A stretch of 64,000 nucleotides of DNA from JADFDG01 sp965232985 (GCA_965232985.1 CBDDRC010000012.1:1-64000); one strand, 5' to 3'; positions 7,859-18,229 are shown, counted from the stretch's first letter. The notes: generated by a model from the letters alone, not told the origin. Translations and numbers: made by a program.

Positions 7859-9628
7859 ATGCGGAATTTGCGTACGCTTTCCTATGACGCCGTGATTGTG
7901 GGTGGTGGTGGTGCCGGTATGCGCGCCTCACTGCAAATGGCGCGCGCCGGCCTGAAAGTTGCGGTGCTGACGAAAGTATTCCCGACCCGCTCGCACACCG
8001 TGGCGGCGCAGGGCGGCATCGGTGCTTCGCTGGGCAACATGAGCGAGGACAACTGGCATTACCACTTCTTCGACACCATCAAGGGTTCTGATTATCTCGG
8101 CGATCAGGATGCCATTGAATTCATGTGTCGTGAGGCGTCGAAAGTCGTCTATGAACTCGAGCATATGGGCATGCCGTTCGACCGCAATGCCGACGGCACC
8201 ATTTATCAACGCCCGTTCGGTGGCCACACCTCGAATTACGGTGAGAAGCCAGTGCAGCGTGCCTGCGCTGCTGCTGATCGTACCGGGCATGCGCTCTTGC
8301 ACACGCTTTACCAGAACAATCTGGCGGCAAAAACACAGTTCTATGTCGAGTGGATCGCGCTCGACATTATTCGCGACCAGGACGGCGACGTGCTGGGCGT
8401 TACTGCGATTGATCTGGCCACCGGCGAAGTTGCTGCCTTTCAGGGCAAGTGCACGCTGTTCGCCACCGGCGGCGCCGGGCGCATTTATGCGGCTTCGACC
8501 AACGCTTACATCAATACCGGTGATGGTCTTGGCATGGCCGCGCGCGCCGGCATTCCGCTGGAAGACATGGAGTTCTGGCAGTTCCACCCCACTGGCGTCG
8601 CCGGTGCCGGTGTGCTGTTGACGGAAGGCTGCCGCGGTGAAGGCGGCCTGCTGCGCAACAAGAACGGCGAGCGCTTCATGGAGCGCTATGCGCCGAACCT
8701 GAAGGATCTCGCGCCGCGCGATTTCGTTTCGCGCTCAATGGATCAGGAAATCAAGGAAGGCCGTGGTTGCGGCCCGAAAGGCGACTATGTGGTGCTTGAT
8801 CTGACCCATCTGGGTGTCGAGACGATCATGAAGCGTCTGCCTTCGGTGTATGAGATAGGCAAGAAATTCGCCAATGTCGATTGTACGAAGGAAGCGATTC
8901 CGGTCGTGCCGACCATTCATTATCAAATGGGCGGTATCCCGACCAACATTCATGGCCAGGTCGTGGCGCCGAAGAACGGCGATCCGAACAGTGTTGTCAA
9001 CGGGTTCTACGCGATTGGCGAATGTTCCTGCGTCAGCGTGCACGGCGCGAACCGGCTTGGCACCAACTCGCTGCTCGATCTGATTGTGTTCGGCAAGGCT
9101 GCCGGTGATCACATCATCGAATCGGTGCAGCGTGAGCCGAAAGCACACAAGCTTTTGCCGCAGGATGCGCTCGACATGTCGCTGGCGCGTATCGCCCGCC
9201 TTGATGCGTCAAAGTCCGGTGAATATGCGCAGAACGTGGCCGATGATCTGCGTGCGAACATGCAGGCACATGCCGGCGTGTTTCGTACCGCGAAGATCAT
9301 GGATGAAGGCGTGAGCAAGGTTCTGGAAATTGAGCAGCGCGCGCAGAATCTGCACCTCAAGGACAAGTCGAAGGTCTTCAATACCGGCCGCATCGAGGCG
9401 CTGGAAGTGGAGAACCTGATGGAAGCGGCAAAGGCAACGATGATCTCCGCTGCCGCCCGCAAGGAAAGTCGTGGCGCGCACGCGCACGATGATTTTCCCG
9501 AGCGCGATGATGTGAACTGGATCAAGCACACGCTTTGGTACAAGGACGGTAATCGTCTCGACTACAAGCCGGTGAAAATGAAGCCGCTCTCCGTCGAGAG
9601 CATTCCGCCCAAAAAACGCACGTTCTGA
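7859..9628 (+). CDS. sdhA: Succinate dehydrogenase flavoprotein subunit
   Basis: 589 aa, essentially the length of E. coli SdhA. It oxidises succinate to fumarate and passes electrons to SdhB. The FAD-binding motif VIVGGGGAGMRASL is at residues 13-26. The His in TRSHTVAAQGGI is the covalent FAD attachment residue in the family. The active-site segment HGANRLGTNSLLDL lies around residue 395. The C-terminal KPLSVESIPPKKRTF is typical. It starts five bases after the sdhD stop. No sdhE flavinylation-factor gene lies after sdhB here. Confidence 0.98.
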   Translation: MRNLRTLSYDAVIVGGGGAGMRASLQMARAGLKVAVLTKVFPTRSHTVAAQGGIGASLGNMSEDNWHYHFFDTIKGSDYLGDQDAIEFMCREASKVVYELEHMGMPFDRNADGTIYQRPFGGHTSNYGEKPVQRACAAADRTGHALLHTLYQNNLAAKTQFYVEWIALDIIRDQDGDVLGVTAIDLATGEVAAFQGKCTLFATGGAGRIYAASTNAYINTGDGLGMAARAGIPLEDMEFWQFHPTGVAGAGVLLTEGCRGEGGLLRNKNGERFMERYAPNLKDLAPRDFVSRSMDQEIKEGRGCGPKGDYVVLDLTHLGVETIMKRLPSVYEIGKKFANVDCTKEAIPVVPTIHYQMGGIPTNIHGQVVAPKNGDPNSVVNGFYAIGECSCVSVHGANRLGTNSLLDLIVFGKAAGDHIIESVQREPKAHKLLPQDALDMSLARIARLDASKSGEYAQNVADDLRANMQAHAGVFRTAKIMDEGVSKVLEIEQRAQNLHLKDKSKVFNTGRIEALEVENLMEAAKATMISAAARKESRGAHAHDDFPERDDVNWIKHTLWYKDGNRLDYKPVKMKPLSVESIPPKKRTF

Positions 9629-9678
9629 AAAGAACAGCCGACGATCTGCGCGCACCCAGTATTCCGGAGATACAGACG

Positions 9679-10386
9679 ATGGCCGACGTACGCACCTTCG
9701 AGATTTATCGCTACGACCCGGACAAGGATGCGGCACCGTACATGCAGACCTATACGCTTGAGCTTGATGGTTCCGAGCGTATGCTGCTTGATGCTCTCAT
9801 CAAGTTGAAGCGGCAGGACGAGACGCTCAGTTTCCGTCGCTCGTGCCGTGAGGGCATTTGCGGTTCGGATGGTATGAACATCAACGGCAAGAACGGTCTT
9901 GCCTGTCTTGCCACCCTCGCCGAACTACCGGGGAAAATTGTTGTGCGACCGCTGCCGGGGCTGCCGGTCATCCGCGATCTGGTCGTTGACATGACGTTGT
10001 TCTACCGGCAGTACGAGAAGGTCAAACCCTATCTGATCAACAACACGCCGCCGCCGCCAACCGAGCGCCGGCAGTCACCGGAAGACCGCGAGAAGCTCGA
10101 CGGCCTCTACGAATGCATCCTTTGTGCCTGCTGCTCGACAGCGTGCCCGTCGTTCTGGTGGAACCCCGACAAGTTTCTGGGGCCGGCTGCCAATATCCAG
10201 GCCTATCGTTTCCTTGTGGACAGCCGCGACGAAGCGACGGCCGAACGCCTCGCCGGCCTGGACGATCCGTTCAGCGTCTTTCGCTGCCGGGGCATCATGA
10301 ACTGCGTGAGTGTCTGTCCGAAGGGTCTGAACCCGACCCGGGCCATCGGCCACATCCGCAACATGCTTCTCGAGCGCGGTACCTGA
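9679..10386 (+). CDS. sdhB: Succinate dehydrogenase iron-sulfur subunit
   Basis: 235 aa. The N-terminal ferredoxin domain has the 2Fe-2S ligands in SCREGICGSDGMNINGKNGL followed by AC. The C-terminal domain carries the 4Fe-4S and 3Fe-4S ligands in CILCACCSTACP and CRGIMNCVSVCPKGLNP. It connects the flavin of SdhA to quinone in SdhCD. It lies 50 bp after sdhA with GGAG upstream of the ATG, and 63 bp before sucA. Confidence 0.98.
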   Translation: MADVRTFEIYRYDPDKDAAPYMQTYTLELDGSERMLLDALIKLKRQDETLSFRRSCREGICGSDGMNINGKNGLACLATLAELPGKIVVRPLPGLPVIRDLVVDMTLFYRQYEKVKPYLINNTPPPPTERRQSPEDREKLDGLYECILCACCSTACPSFWWNPDKFLGPAANIQAYRFLVDSRDEATAERLAGLDDPFSVFRCRGIMNCVSVCPKGLNPTRAIGHIRNMLLERGT

Positions 10387-10449
10387 CGGGAACTTGGAAG
10401 GGGCTTACACTCGCAAGTCTGTCAACGAGACGCGACCGAAGGGCAAACC

Positions 10450-13281
10450 ATGCAGGACAACATGCAACGGCAGTGGGCCAGCTCCCATTTGTTTGGCGGA
10501 AATTCCGCATATGTCGATGCACTGTACGAAACCTACCTGGCCGATCCTAACGCCGTTCCGGAAGACTGGCGCAGCTACTTCGACAAGTTGCCGCGCGTCA
10601 CCAGCAATATCGAGGAAGAGACGCCGCATGCGCCGGTGCGCGAGCATTTCCTGCTTGCTGCCAGGAACTCCACGCGAGTCCAGAAATTCAGTGCTGGCGC
10701 AGTCAGTACCGAACACGAGCGCAAGCAGGTCAAGGTTCTCCAGCTCATCGCGGCTTACCGCAACCGTGGCCATCAACAGGCGAAGCTTGATCCGCTTGGT
10801 CTGATGTTGCGCGATCCTGCACCGGATCTTGATCTTCAGCATCACAGCCTTTCGCTGGCCGACCTCGACACGGTTTTCCAGACCGGAAACCTGTTCATGG
10901 GCAAGCCGGAAGCGACGCTGCGTGAAATATGGGATTGCCTGAAACAAACCTATTGCGCATCGGTTGGCGCCGAGTACATGCATATCGTCGACACGGCCGA
11001 GAAGCGCTGGATTCAGCAGCGCCTTGAAGGCGTGCGCTCGCAGCCGGAGTACAGCCGCGAGATCAAGATTCACTTACTGGAGCGTCTTACCGCTGCAGAA
11101 GGCCTTGAGAGTTACCTTGGCGCGCGCTTTCCGGGCACCAAGCGCTTTGGTCTTGAGGGCGCAGAGGCGCTGATTCCCTGTGTAGACGAGATCATTCAGC
11201 GCGGCGGCAGCTACGGCCTCAAGGAAGTTGTCCTTGGTATGGCGCATCGCGGTCGCCTCAATGTGCTGGTGAATACCTTCGGCAAGAATCCTGCCGAGCT
11301 GTTCAATGAATTCGAGGGCAAGCACATCGTCACCAAGGGTTCTGGTGATGTGAAATACCACCAGGGTTTTTCCTCAAACGTGCAGACGCCGGGTGGCGAA
11401 GTCCACCTCGCGATGGCGTTCAATCCGTCGCATCTTGAAATTGTTTCGCCGGTGGTTGAGGGCTCGGTGCGGGCACGGCAGGATCGTCGCAAGGATGCCA
11501 CCGGCGGCCTGGTGCTGCCGATCCTCATTCACGGTGATGCCGCGTTCGCCGGTCAGGGCGTGGTAATGGAAACCTTTCAGTTGTCGCAGACGCGGGCTTT
11601 CCGTACCGGCGGCACGGTGCACATCATCATCAACAATCAGGTTGGCTTCACGACCAGCAAGCAGGAAGACGCGCGTTCAACCGAGTACTGTACCGACGTT
11701 GCGAAAATGGTGCAGGCGCCGATTTTCCATGTAAACGGCGATGATCCGGAGGCGGTGTACTTCGTCACCCAGCTCGCCATCGACTACCGCATGGAGTTCA
11801 GGAAGGACGTGGTCATCGACCTCGTTTGCTATCGCCGTCGCGGCCACAACGAGGCCGATGAGCCCAGTGGTACCCAGCCGGTGATGTACAACGTGATCCG
11901 GACGCTGCCTACCTCACGCAGCATTTACGCAAGCAAACTGGTTGGTGGCAATGCGCTGGATGCGGCGCAGGCCGAGCAGATGGTTGGCGAGTACCGCAAG
12001 TCTCTGGAAAGCGGAACGCACGTAGTAAAAAGTCTGGTGCGTGAACCGAACAAGTCGTTGTTTGTCGACTGGGCGCCTTATCTCGGCCTTGAATATTCCG
12101 ATGTTGCCGATACCCGGGTTGATCTCAGACACCTGCAGGCAATCGCGTCCCGTCTCGAAAAATTGCCCGATGGCTTTCCGCTGCAAAAGCAGGTGGAGAA
12201 GATTATCGAGGATCGGGCAAAGATGACGGCCGGTGCCATGCCGATCAATTGGGGTTATGGCGAGACGCTTGCCTACGCCACGCTGCTCGATCAGGGCTAC
12301 ATGCTGCGCATCACCGGCCAGGACGTTGGGCGTGGAACCTTTTCGCACCGCCACGCAGTACTGCACAGCCAGAAGGACGGCAGCACCTGGATTCCGCTGC
12401 AGCACATCAAGCCGGATCAGCCGCCATTCGAGATTTATGATTCGCTGTTGTCCGAGGAGGCGGTGCTTGCCTTCGAATACGGCTATGCAACCACGTCGCC
12501 GGCGACACTGGTCATCTGGGAGGCGCAGTTCGGCGATTTTGCCAATGGCGCGCAGGTAGTCATCGACCAGTTCATTTCTTCCGGCGAGATCAAGTGGGAG
12601 CGTCTTTGCGGGCTGACGCTGTTGCTGCCGCACGGTTATGAAGGGCAGGGGCCGGAGCACTCATCGGCGCGCCTTGAGCGTTTCTTGCAACTGTGTGCCG
12701 AGAACAACATGCAGGTCTGTACGCCAACCACCCCGGCACAGATTTTCCACCTGTTGCGCCGGCAGGCGATCCGCAAGATCCGCAAGCCGCTGATCATCAT
12801 GTCGCCGAAGAGTCTGCTGCGTCATCGCAAGGCAGTATCTTCACTCGACGAGCTGGCTGGCGGTTCATTCCAGACGGTAATTGGTGATGGGCAGGTCAAG
12901 GATCTGGCGAAAGTCAAACGCTTGATTCTCTGTGGCGGTAAGGTGTTCTTTGATCTTGACGAGAAGCGCGAGGCCGATGGTTGCGAGGATGTTGCCATTG
13001 TTCGCATCGAACAGTTGTATCCGTTCCCGGAAGCGAACCTCGCGGCCGTCATTGCGCCTTATCGCAATCTCGAAAAGGTTATCTGGTGTCAGGAGGAGCC
13101 GCAGAACCAGGGTGCCTGGTACTGCAGCCAGCACCACATGCGCAACGTGTTGAAACGGCATGATGTGAAATTGTATGTCGAGTATGCCGGCCGCGCGCCG
13201 TCTGCGTCGCCGGCAGCAGGATATAGCAGCCTGCATGCGCAGGAGCAGATCAAACTGGTTCACGATGCTTTTACGCAGTAG
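10450..13281 (+). CDS. sucA: 2-oxoglutarate dehydrogenase E1 component
   Basis: 943 aa, matching SucA (933 aa in E. coli). It decarboxylates 2-oxoglutarate with thiamine diphosphate and transfers the succinyl group to the lipoyl of SucB. The N-terminus has the E1o helix (SHLFGGNSAYVDALYETYL) that binds the E2/E3 core. Family motifs include GMAHRGRLNVLVN, the thiamine-diphosphate region HINGDDPEA-like VNGDDPEAV, and RRGHNEADEPS. It follows sdhB, as in many proteobacteria, forming an sdh-suc supra-operon. Confidence 0.98.
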   Translation: MQDNMQRQWASSHLFGGNSAYVDALYETYLADPNAVPEDWRSYFDKLPRVTSNIEEETPHAPVREHFLLAARNSTRVQKFSAGAVSTEHERKQVKVLQLIAAYRNRGHQQAKLDPLGLMLRDPAPDLDLQHHSLSLADLDTVFQTGNLFMGKPEATLREIWDCLKQTYCASVGAEYMHIVDTAEKRWIQQRLEGVRSQPEYSREIKIHLLERLTAAEGLESYLGARFPGTKRFGLEGAEALIPCVDEIIQRGGSYGLKEVVLGMAHRGRLNVLVNTFGKNPAELFNEFEGKHIVTKGSGDVKYHQGFSSNVQTPGGEVHLAMAFNPSHLEIVSPVVEGSVRARQDRRKDATGGLVLPILIHGDAAFAGQGVVMETFQLSQTRAFRTGGTVHIIINNQVGFTTSKQEDARSTEYCTDVAKMVQAPIFHVNGDDPEAVYFVTQLAIDYRMEFRKDVVIDLVCYRRRGHNEADEPSGTQPVMYNVIRTLPTSRSIYASKLVGGNALDAAQAEQMVGEYRKSLESGTHVVKSLVREPNKSLFVDWAPYLGLEYSDVADTRVDLRHLQAIASRLEKLPDGFPLQKQVEKIIEDRAKMTAGAMPINWGYGETLAYATLLDQGYMLRITGQDVGRGTFSHRHAVLHSQKDGSTWIPLQHIKPDQPPFEIYDSLLSEEAVLAFEYGYATTSPATLVIWEAQFGDFANGAQVVIDQFISSGEIKWERLCGLTLLLPHGYEGQGPEHSSARLERFLQLCAENNMQVCTPTTPAQIFHLLRRQAIRKIRKPLIIMSPKSLLRHRKAVSSLDELAGGSFQTVIGDGQVKDLAKVKRLILCGGKVFFDLDEKREADGCEDVAIVRIEQLYPFPEANLAAVIAPYRNLEKVIWCQEEPQNQGAWYCSQHHMRNVLKRHDVKLYVEYAGRAPSASPAAGYSSLHAQEQIKLVHDAFTQ

Positions 13282-13342
13282 CGCCACGCAGTAGGCGTTC
13301 GTATCTCCGAACGAATCAAGGAAACTTAAAGGAACCCGGGCA

Positions 13343-14521
13343 ATGGCAATCGAAATCAAAGCCCCGCAATTTCCCGAGTCGATAGTCGATGGCACGGTTG
13401 CGACTTGGCACAGGAAACCGGGCGACGCAGTGCGTCGCGATGAATTGCTTGTCGACATCGAGACCGACAAGGTTGTACTCGAAGTGGTTGCGCCGGCGGA
13501 TGGTCGTATCACGCAGGTAATGAAGAATGCCGGCGACACTGTCAAATCGCAGGAAGTGCTAGCCCTGTTCGAGGCGGGCGCTGTGGCCAGCGTGGCACCG
13601 GCAGTCGTCGTCGCGCCGGCCGCGCGGCCGGCTGTCGATGCAGCGGCAGGGCCGGCGGCGCGCAAAGCGGCAGCAGAAGCCAATGTCGATGTGGCGAAAG
13701 TGCCGGGATCTGGCAAGGGTGGCCGGGTGACGAAAGACGATGTGCTGCGTGCCGTGTCTGCTCCGGCGGCATCTGCACCGCCGCAGGCGGCGGTAATTAC
13801 CGCAGTAGAATCGTCAGGCGAACGCGAGGAGCGGCGTGTGCCGATGACGCGTTTGCGCAAACGTGTTGCTGAACGCCTGATCGAGGCGCAGTCGACGGCG
13901 GCAATGTTGACCACGTTCAACGAAGTCAACATGAAGCCAGTCATGGACATGCGTAAGAACTATCAGGCGCAGTTCGAGAAAGCACACAATGTCAAACTCG
14001 GTTTCATGTCGTTCTTCGTGCGCGCGGCGGTTGAGGCACTCAAACGCTTCCCGAGTGTTAATGCCTCGGTCGATGGCGATGACATCGTTTATCACGGTTA
14101 CTACGATATCGGTATCGCCGTGTCGTCCGATCGTGGTTTGGTGGTGCCCATTATCCGTGATGCCAACATCAAGGGTTTTGCCGAACTCGAAAGCCAGATT
14201 ATTGCCTACGGTCAGAAGGCGCGTGATGGCAAGCTCGGCATTGACGACATGACTGGCGGCACTTTCTCGATCACCAATGGCGGTGTGTTCGGTTCGCTGC
14301 TTTCGACGCCGATTCTGAATCCGCCGCAGACGGCGATTCTCGGCATGCACAAGATCCAGGATCGGCCAATGGCGGTAAATGGCCAGGTTGTGATCCTGCC
14401 GATGATGTATCTCGCGCTTACCTATGATCACCGCCTGATTGACGGCAAGGAGGCGGTGAGCTTTCTCGTGACGATCAAAGAGTTGATTGAAGACCCGGCG
14501 CGACTCCTGCTGGATCTTTGA
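13343..14521 (+). CDS. sucB: Dihydrolipoyllysine succinyltransferase (E2)
   Basis: 392 aa, the core of the 2-oxoglutarate dehydrogenase complex. One lipoyl domain spans residues 1-77, with the lipoylated Lys in IETDKVVLEV. An Ala/Pro-rich linker follows, then a peripheral subunit-binding domain (about 105-145, VAKVPGSGKGGRVTKDDVL). The catalytic domain ends with the active-site motif YDHRLIDGKEAV. It lies between sucA and lpdA with short gaps, consistent with one transcript supplying all three enzymes of the complex. Confidence 0.98.
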   Translation: MAIEIKAPQFPESIVDGTVATWHRKPGDAVRRDELLVDIETDKVVLEVVAPADGRITQVMKNAGDTVKSQEVLALFEAGAVASVAPAVVVAPAARPAVDAAAGPAARKAAAEANVDVAKVPGSGKGGRVTKDDVLRAVSAPAASAPPQAAVITAVESSGEREERRVPMTRLRKRVAERLIEAQSTAAMLTTFNEVNMKPVMDMRKNYQAQFEKAHNVKLGFMSFFVRAAVEALKRFPSVNASVDGDDIVYHGYYDIGIAVSSDRGLVVPIIRDANIKGFAELESQIIAYGQKARDGKLGIDDMTGGTFSITNGGVFGSLLSTPILNPPQTAILGMHKIQDRPMAVNGQVVILPMMYLALTYDHRLIDGKEAVSFLVTIKELIEDPARLLLDL

Positions 14522-14573
14522 TCTGCGCGGCTTTTGATTTTCATATTTGCACTGCAGCCAGAGAGTATTGCAC

Positions 14574-16022
14574 ATGGCCCAATCATTTGATGTGGTGGTG
14601 ATCGGCGGTGGCCCCGGAGGCTACGTGGCCGCAATTCGCTGCGCACAACTGGGAATGAGCGTTGCCTGCATCGAGGAGCGCCAACACAAGGGAAAGCCGG
14701 CGCTGGGCGGCGTTTGCCTGAACGTTGGCTGCATTCCCTCGAAGGCGCTGCTTGATTCATCCTGGAAGTATTACGAAGCAAAAAACCAGTTCGATGTGCA
14801 CGGCATCGGCATGAAGGATTTGTCGATCAACGTGCCGGCGATGGTTGCGCGCAAGGATGAAGTGGTCAAGCAGCTTACCGGCGGTATCGCAGCGCTGTTT
14901 GTGGCAAACAAGATCACATGGCTCAAGGGCCATGGCCGGTTGCTCGCCGGCAAGCAGGTTGAGTTCACCGCTGCCGAAGGCGGTGCTGTCGATGTGCTCG
15001 AAGCAACGCAGGTGATCCTCGCTGCCGGTTCCGTGCCGGTAAAGATTCCGGTGGCGGTTGTTGATAACGAGGCCATTGTTGATTCTACCGGTGCCTTGGA
15101 ATTTTCCGCCGTACCAAAACGCCTTGGCGTCATCGGTGCCGGGGTCATTGGCTTGGAGCTGGGCAGCGTTTGGGCGCGTCTGGGTGCGGAAGTCGTCGTA
15201 CTGGAGGCGGTCGATGCGTTTCTGCCGATGGTCGATCAGCAAATTGCGAAAGAAGCAGCGAAACTGCTTGGCAAACAGGGGCTCGATATTCGCTTGGGTT
15301 GCCGTGTCACCGGCAGCGAAGTGAAGAAAAAACAGGTCATCGTCCACTACACGGGCAAGGATGGTGACAAGACCGAAATTTTCGACAAGTTGATCGTTGC
15401 GGTTGGCCGCGTTCCGTACACGCAGAATCTGCTGGCTGCTGATTGCGGCGTTACCCTTGATGAGCGTCGGTTTATCGCGGTCAACAACGCCTGCCAGACG
15501 GTGGTGCCTGGCGTGTATGCAATCGGCGATCTCGTGCGTGGCCCGGCGCTTGCGCACAAGGCCATGGAAGAAGGCGTGATGGTTGCCGAGCGCATTCATG
15601 GCGAACAGACGCAGGTGAACTACGACGCAATCCCCAGCGTGGTCTACACGCACCCGGAGATCGCCTGGGTCGGCAAGACCGAGGAACAGGCGAAGGCGAG
15701 TGGCGAGCCGTACAAGACCGGTGTTGTCCCCTTCCTGGCCAATGGCCGTGCGCTGGCGGCAAATGATGCGCATGGCATGGTGAAGTTCGTTGCCGATGAA
15801 AAGACCGATCGCCTGCTTGGCATGCATGTGATTGGCCCACAGGCATCGGAGCTTCTCCAGCAGGGTGTGCTTGCGCTGGAGTTCGGCGCCAGCATGGAGG
15901 ATTTGCAACTGATCGTTTTCAGCCACCCAAGCCTGTCCGAGACTGTGCACGAAGCAGCACTCGCAACCGACTACAAGGCAATCCATATCGCACAGCGCCG
16001 ACGGACAAAGAAGGACGCTTGA
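14574..16022 (+). CDS. lpdA: Dihydrolipoyl dehydrogenase (E3)
   Basis: 482 aa FAD/NAD flavoprotein that reoxidises the lipoyl groups of E2. It shows the FAD motif VVIGGGPGGYVAA, the redox-active disulphide in GGVCLNVGCIPSK, the NAD motif VIGAGVIGLELGSV, and the dimer-interface active site HPSLSETVHEA near the C-terminus. The start at 14574 is preceded by GAGAG; a start nine codons upstream is not family-like. Its place between sucB and sucC is the Pseudomonas-type order (lpdG), unlike E. coli, where lpd belongs to the pyruvate dehydrogenase operon. Confidence 0.97.
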   Translation: MAQSFDVVVIGGGPGGYVAAIRCAQLGMSVACIEERQHKGKPALGGVCLNVGCIPSKALLDSSWKYYEAKNQFDVHGIGMKDLSINVPAMVARKDEVVKQLTGGIAALFVANKITWLKGHGRLLAGKQVEFTAAEGGAVDVLEATQVILAAGSVPVKIPVAVVDNEAIVDSTGALEFSAVPKRLGVIGAGVIGLELGSVWARLGAEVVVLEAVDAFLPMVDQQIAKEAAKLLGKQGLDIRLGCRVTGSEVKKKQVIVHYTGKDGDKTEIFDKLIVAVGRVPYTQNLLAADCGVTLDERRFIAVNNACQTVVPGVYAIGDLVRGPALAHKAMEEGVMVAERIHGEQTQVNYDAIPSVVYTHPEIAWVGKTEEQAKASGEPYKTGVVPFLANGRALAANDAHGMVKFVADEKTDRLLGMHVIGPQASELLQQGVLALEFGASMEDLQLIVFSHPSLSETVHEAALATDYKAIHIAQRRRTKKDA

Positions 16023-16058
16023 CGCGCGCGACGTTCGCAATTTCAGGAAAAAATATCG

Positions 16059-17225
16059 ATGAATCTCCACGAATATCAGGGTAAACAGTTGTTCCGTGAA
16101 TACGCTCTGCCGGTGTCGCGTGGCTTTGCCTGCGACACCCCGGAAGAGGTCGCTGCCCGTGCCAAGGAAATCGGTGGCGGTAAATGGGTTGTCAAGGTGC
16201 AGGTACATGCAGGTGGCCGCGGCAAGGCCGGTGGTGTCAAGCTGGTGACGACTCCGGAAGCGGCAGCGGATTTTGCCCGCCATTGGCTGGGCAAAAATCT
16301 GGTCACTTACCAGACGGATGCGAAGGGCCAGCCGGTCAGCAAAATTCTTGTCGAAGAGTGTACGGATATTGCCCGCGAACTCTATCTGGGCGCGGTTGTT
16401 GATCGCGCATCGCGGCGCGTGGTGTTCATGGCGTCTACCGAAGGTGGTGTCGATATTGAGAAGGTGGCGCACGACTCGCCGGAAAAAATCCTGAAAATTG
16501 CGGTTGATCCACTGGTCGGCGCGCAGCCGTTCCAGGGTCGGGAGCTGGCGTTCAAGCTTGGTTTGGTCGGCGACCAGATCAAACAGTTCACCCATATTTA
16601 TCTTGGTCTTGCGAAACTATTTGTCGAGAAAGATCTCGCGTTGCTGGAAGTGAATCCGCTGGTGATCAAGGCCGATGGAAACCTCCACTGTCTCGACGCC
16701 AAAATCACCATTGATGGCAACGCGTTGTTCCGTCAGCCGCAGGTGCGGGCGATGCACGATCCATCGCAGGAGGATGCGCGTGAGCGCGAGGCGGCGAAGT
16801 GGGATCTCAATTATGTCGCGCTCGACGGCAACATTGGCTGCATGGTGAATGGCGCCGGCCTCGCCATGGCGACCATGGATATCATCAAGCTGCATGGCGG
16901 CAACCCGGCGAATTTTCTCGATGTGGGTGGTGGTGCAACCAAAGAGCGTGTCACCGCCGCATTCAAGATCATCCTGGCAGACCCCACGGTCAAAGGCGTG
17001 CTGATCAACATTTTCGGCGGCATCGTGCGTTGCGACATGATCGCCGATGGCGTAATCGAGGCGGTGAAAGAGGTGGGTGTGAAGGTGCCGGTGGTTGTCC
17101 GCCTGGAGGGCAATAATGCCGATCTGGGGGCGCAGAGGCTGGCCGGCAGCGGCCTGAACATCGTTGCTGCCAGCGGTTTTGACGACGCGGCGCGGCGCAT
17201 TGTTGCTGCCGTCTCTTCTTTGTAA
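16059..17225 (+). CDS. sucC: Succinyl-CoA synthetase beta subunit
   Basis: 388 aa with an N-terminal ATP-grasp nucleotide-binding domain (MNLHEYQGKQLFREY, WVVKVQVHAGGRGKAGGVK) and a C-terminal CoA-ligase domain (NGAGLAMATMDIIKLHGG; GGGATKERV). It forms the ADP/GDP-phosphorylating half of succinyl-CoA synthetase, making a nucleoside triphosphate and succinate. sucD follows 19 bp later. Confidence 0.98.
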   Translation: MNLHEYQGKQLFREYALPVSRGFACDTPEEVAARAKEIGGGKWVVKVQVHAGGRGKAGGVKLVTTPEAAADFARHWLGKNLVTYQTDAKGQPVSKILVEECTDIARELYLGAVVDRASRRVVFMASTEGGVDIEKVAHDSPEKILKIAVDPLVGAQPFQGRELAFKLGLVGDQIKQFTHIYLGLAKLFVEKDLALLEVNPLVIKADGNLHCLDAKITIDGNALFRQPQVRAMHDPSQEDAREREAAKWDLNYVALDGNIGCMVNGAGLAMATMDIIKLHGGNPANFLDVGGGATKERVTAAFKIILADPTVKGVLINIFGGIVRCDMIADGVIEAVKEVGVKVPVVVRLEGNNADLGAQRLAGSGLNIVAASGFDDAARRIVAAVSSL

Positions 17226-17244
17226 CGCGGGAGCCTGAAAAATC

Positions 17245-18123
17245 ATGAGCGTACTGGTCAACAAGAACACCCGGGTGATTTGCCAGGGTATTACGGGCTC
17301 GCAGGGCACGCTGCACACCGAGCAGGCAATTGCCTATGGCACGAAAATGGTGGGTGGCGTGACGCCCGGCAAAGGGGGCACGAAACATCTCGGGCTGCCG
17401 GTATTCAATACCGTGAAGGATGCAGTCGAAGCCACCGGGGCTGATGCCAGCGTCATTTATGTGCCGGCTGCTTTCTGCAAGGACTCAATCATTGAGGCTA
17501 TCGATGGCGGCGTGAAACTCGTCGTTTGTATCACCGAGGGTATTCCTACCCTGGACATGCTTTACGTGAAGCAGTATCTGGCCGGGCACGGTGATGTGCG
17601 CCTGATCGGGCCGAATTGCCCGGGCGTCATCACGCCGGGCGAATGCAAGATCGGCATCATGCCGGGCCACATCCACAAACCCGGCAAGGTAGGTATTGTC
17701 TCGCGTTCCGGCACATTGACGTACGAATGCGTAGCGCAGACGACGGCGCTGGGTTATGGCCAGAGCACCTGTATCGGCATTGGCGGCGACCCTATTCCCG
17801 GCACCACGCACATTGATGCGCTACGCCTGTTTCAGGATGATCCACAGACCGAGGTGATCGTGATGGTCGGTGAGATCGGCGGCTCCGCCGAGGAAGAGGC
17901 GGCAGCGTTTATCAAGCAGTATGTGAAGAAGCCGGTCGTTGCCTATATCGCCGGCGTCACGGCACCGGCGGGCAAACGCATGGGGCATGCGGGTGCGATC
18001 ATCGCTGGCGGCAAAGGCACGGCTGCGGAGAAGTTTGCGGCATTGGAAGCGGCGGGCGTGAAAACGGTACGCAATCCGGCGCAGATTGGTCTGGCGGTAC
18101 GGGAAATCACCGGCTGGAAGTGA
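17245..18123 (+). CDS. sucD: Succinyl-CoA synthetase alpha subunit
   Basis: 292 aa. The N-terminal CoA-binding Rossmann domain starts MSVLVNKNTRVICQGITGSQG. The phosphorylated active-site His is the His of MGHAGAIIAGGKGTA (about residue 248). It also shows VGEIGGSAEEEAA. It is the last gene of the sdh-suc run and is followed by a likely terminator. With gltA, sdhCDAB, sucAB and lpdA, the window encodes most of the oxidative TCA branch from 2-oxoglutarate to fumarate. Confidence 0.98.
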   Translation: MSVLVNKNTRVICQGITGSQGTLHTEQAIAYGTKMVGGVTPGKGGTKHLGLPVFNTVKDAVEATGADASVIYVPAAFCKDSIIEAIDGGVKLVVCITEGIPTLDMLYVKQYLAGHGDVRLIGPNCPGVITPGECKIGIMPGHIHKPGKVGIVSRSGTLTYECVAQTTALGYGQSTCIGIGGDPIPGTTHIDALRLFQDDPQTEVIVMVGEIGGSAEEEAAAFIKQYVKKPVVAYIAGVTAPAGKRMGHAGAIIAGGKGTAAEKFAALEAAGVKTVRNPAQIGLAVREITGWK

Positions 18124-18164
18124 GACCGGGTTGATTTATAACAAAAAGAAAAGCAGTGAAACGA

Positions 18165-18197
18165 GGGAAAGGGGAGGCTGAAATGCTTCCCTTTTTC
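18165..18197 (+). terminator. Probable terminator of the sdh-suc operon
   Basis: About 40 bp after sucD, a stem of AAAGGGGAGGC against GCTTCCCTTT with loop TGAAAT is followed by a short T run. The stem has a bulge/mismatch, so it is a moderate call based on position and T tract. Confidence 0.5.
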
Positions 18198-18229
18198 TTG
18201 TGGGGCATCCTGCCCGGCGCAGGTTCGGC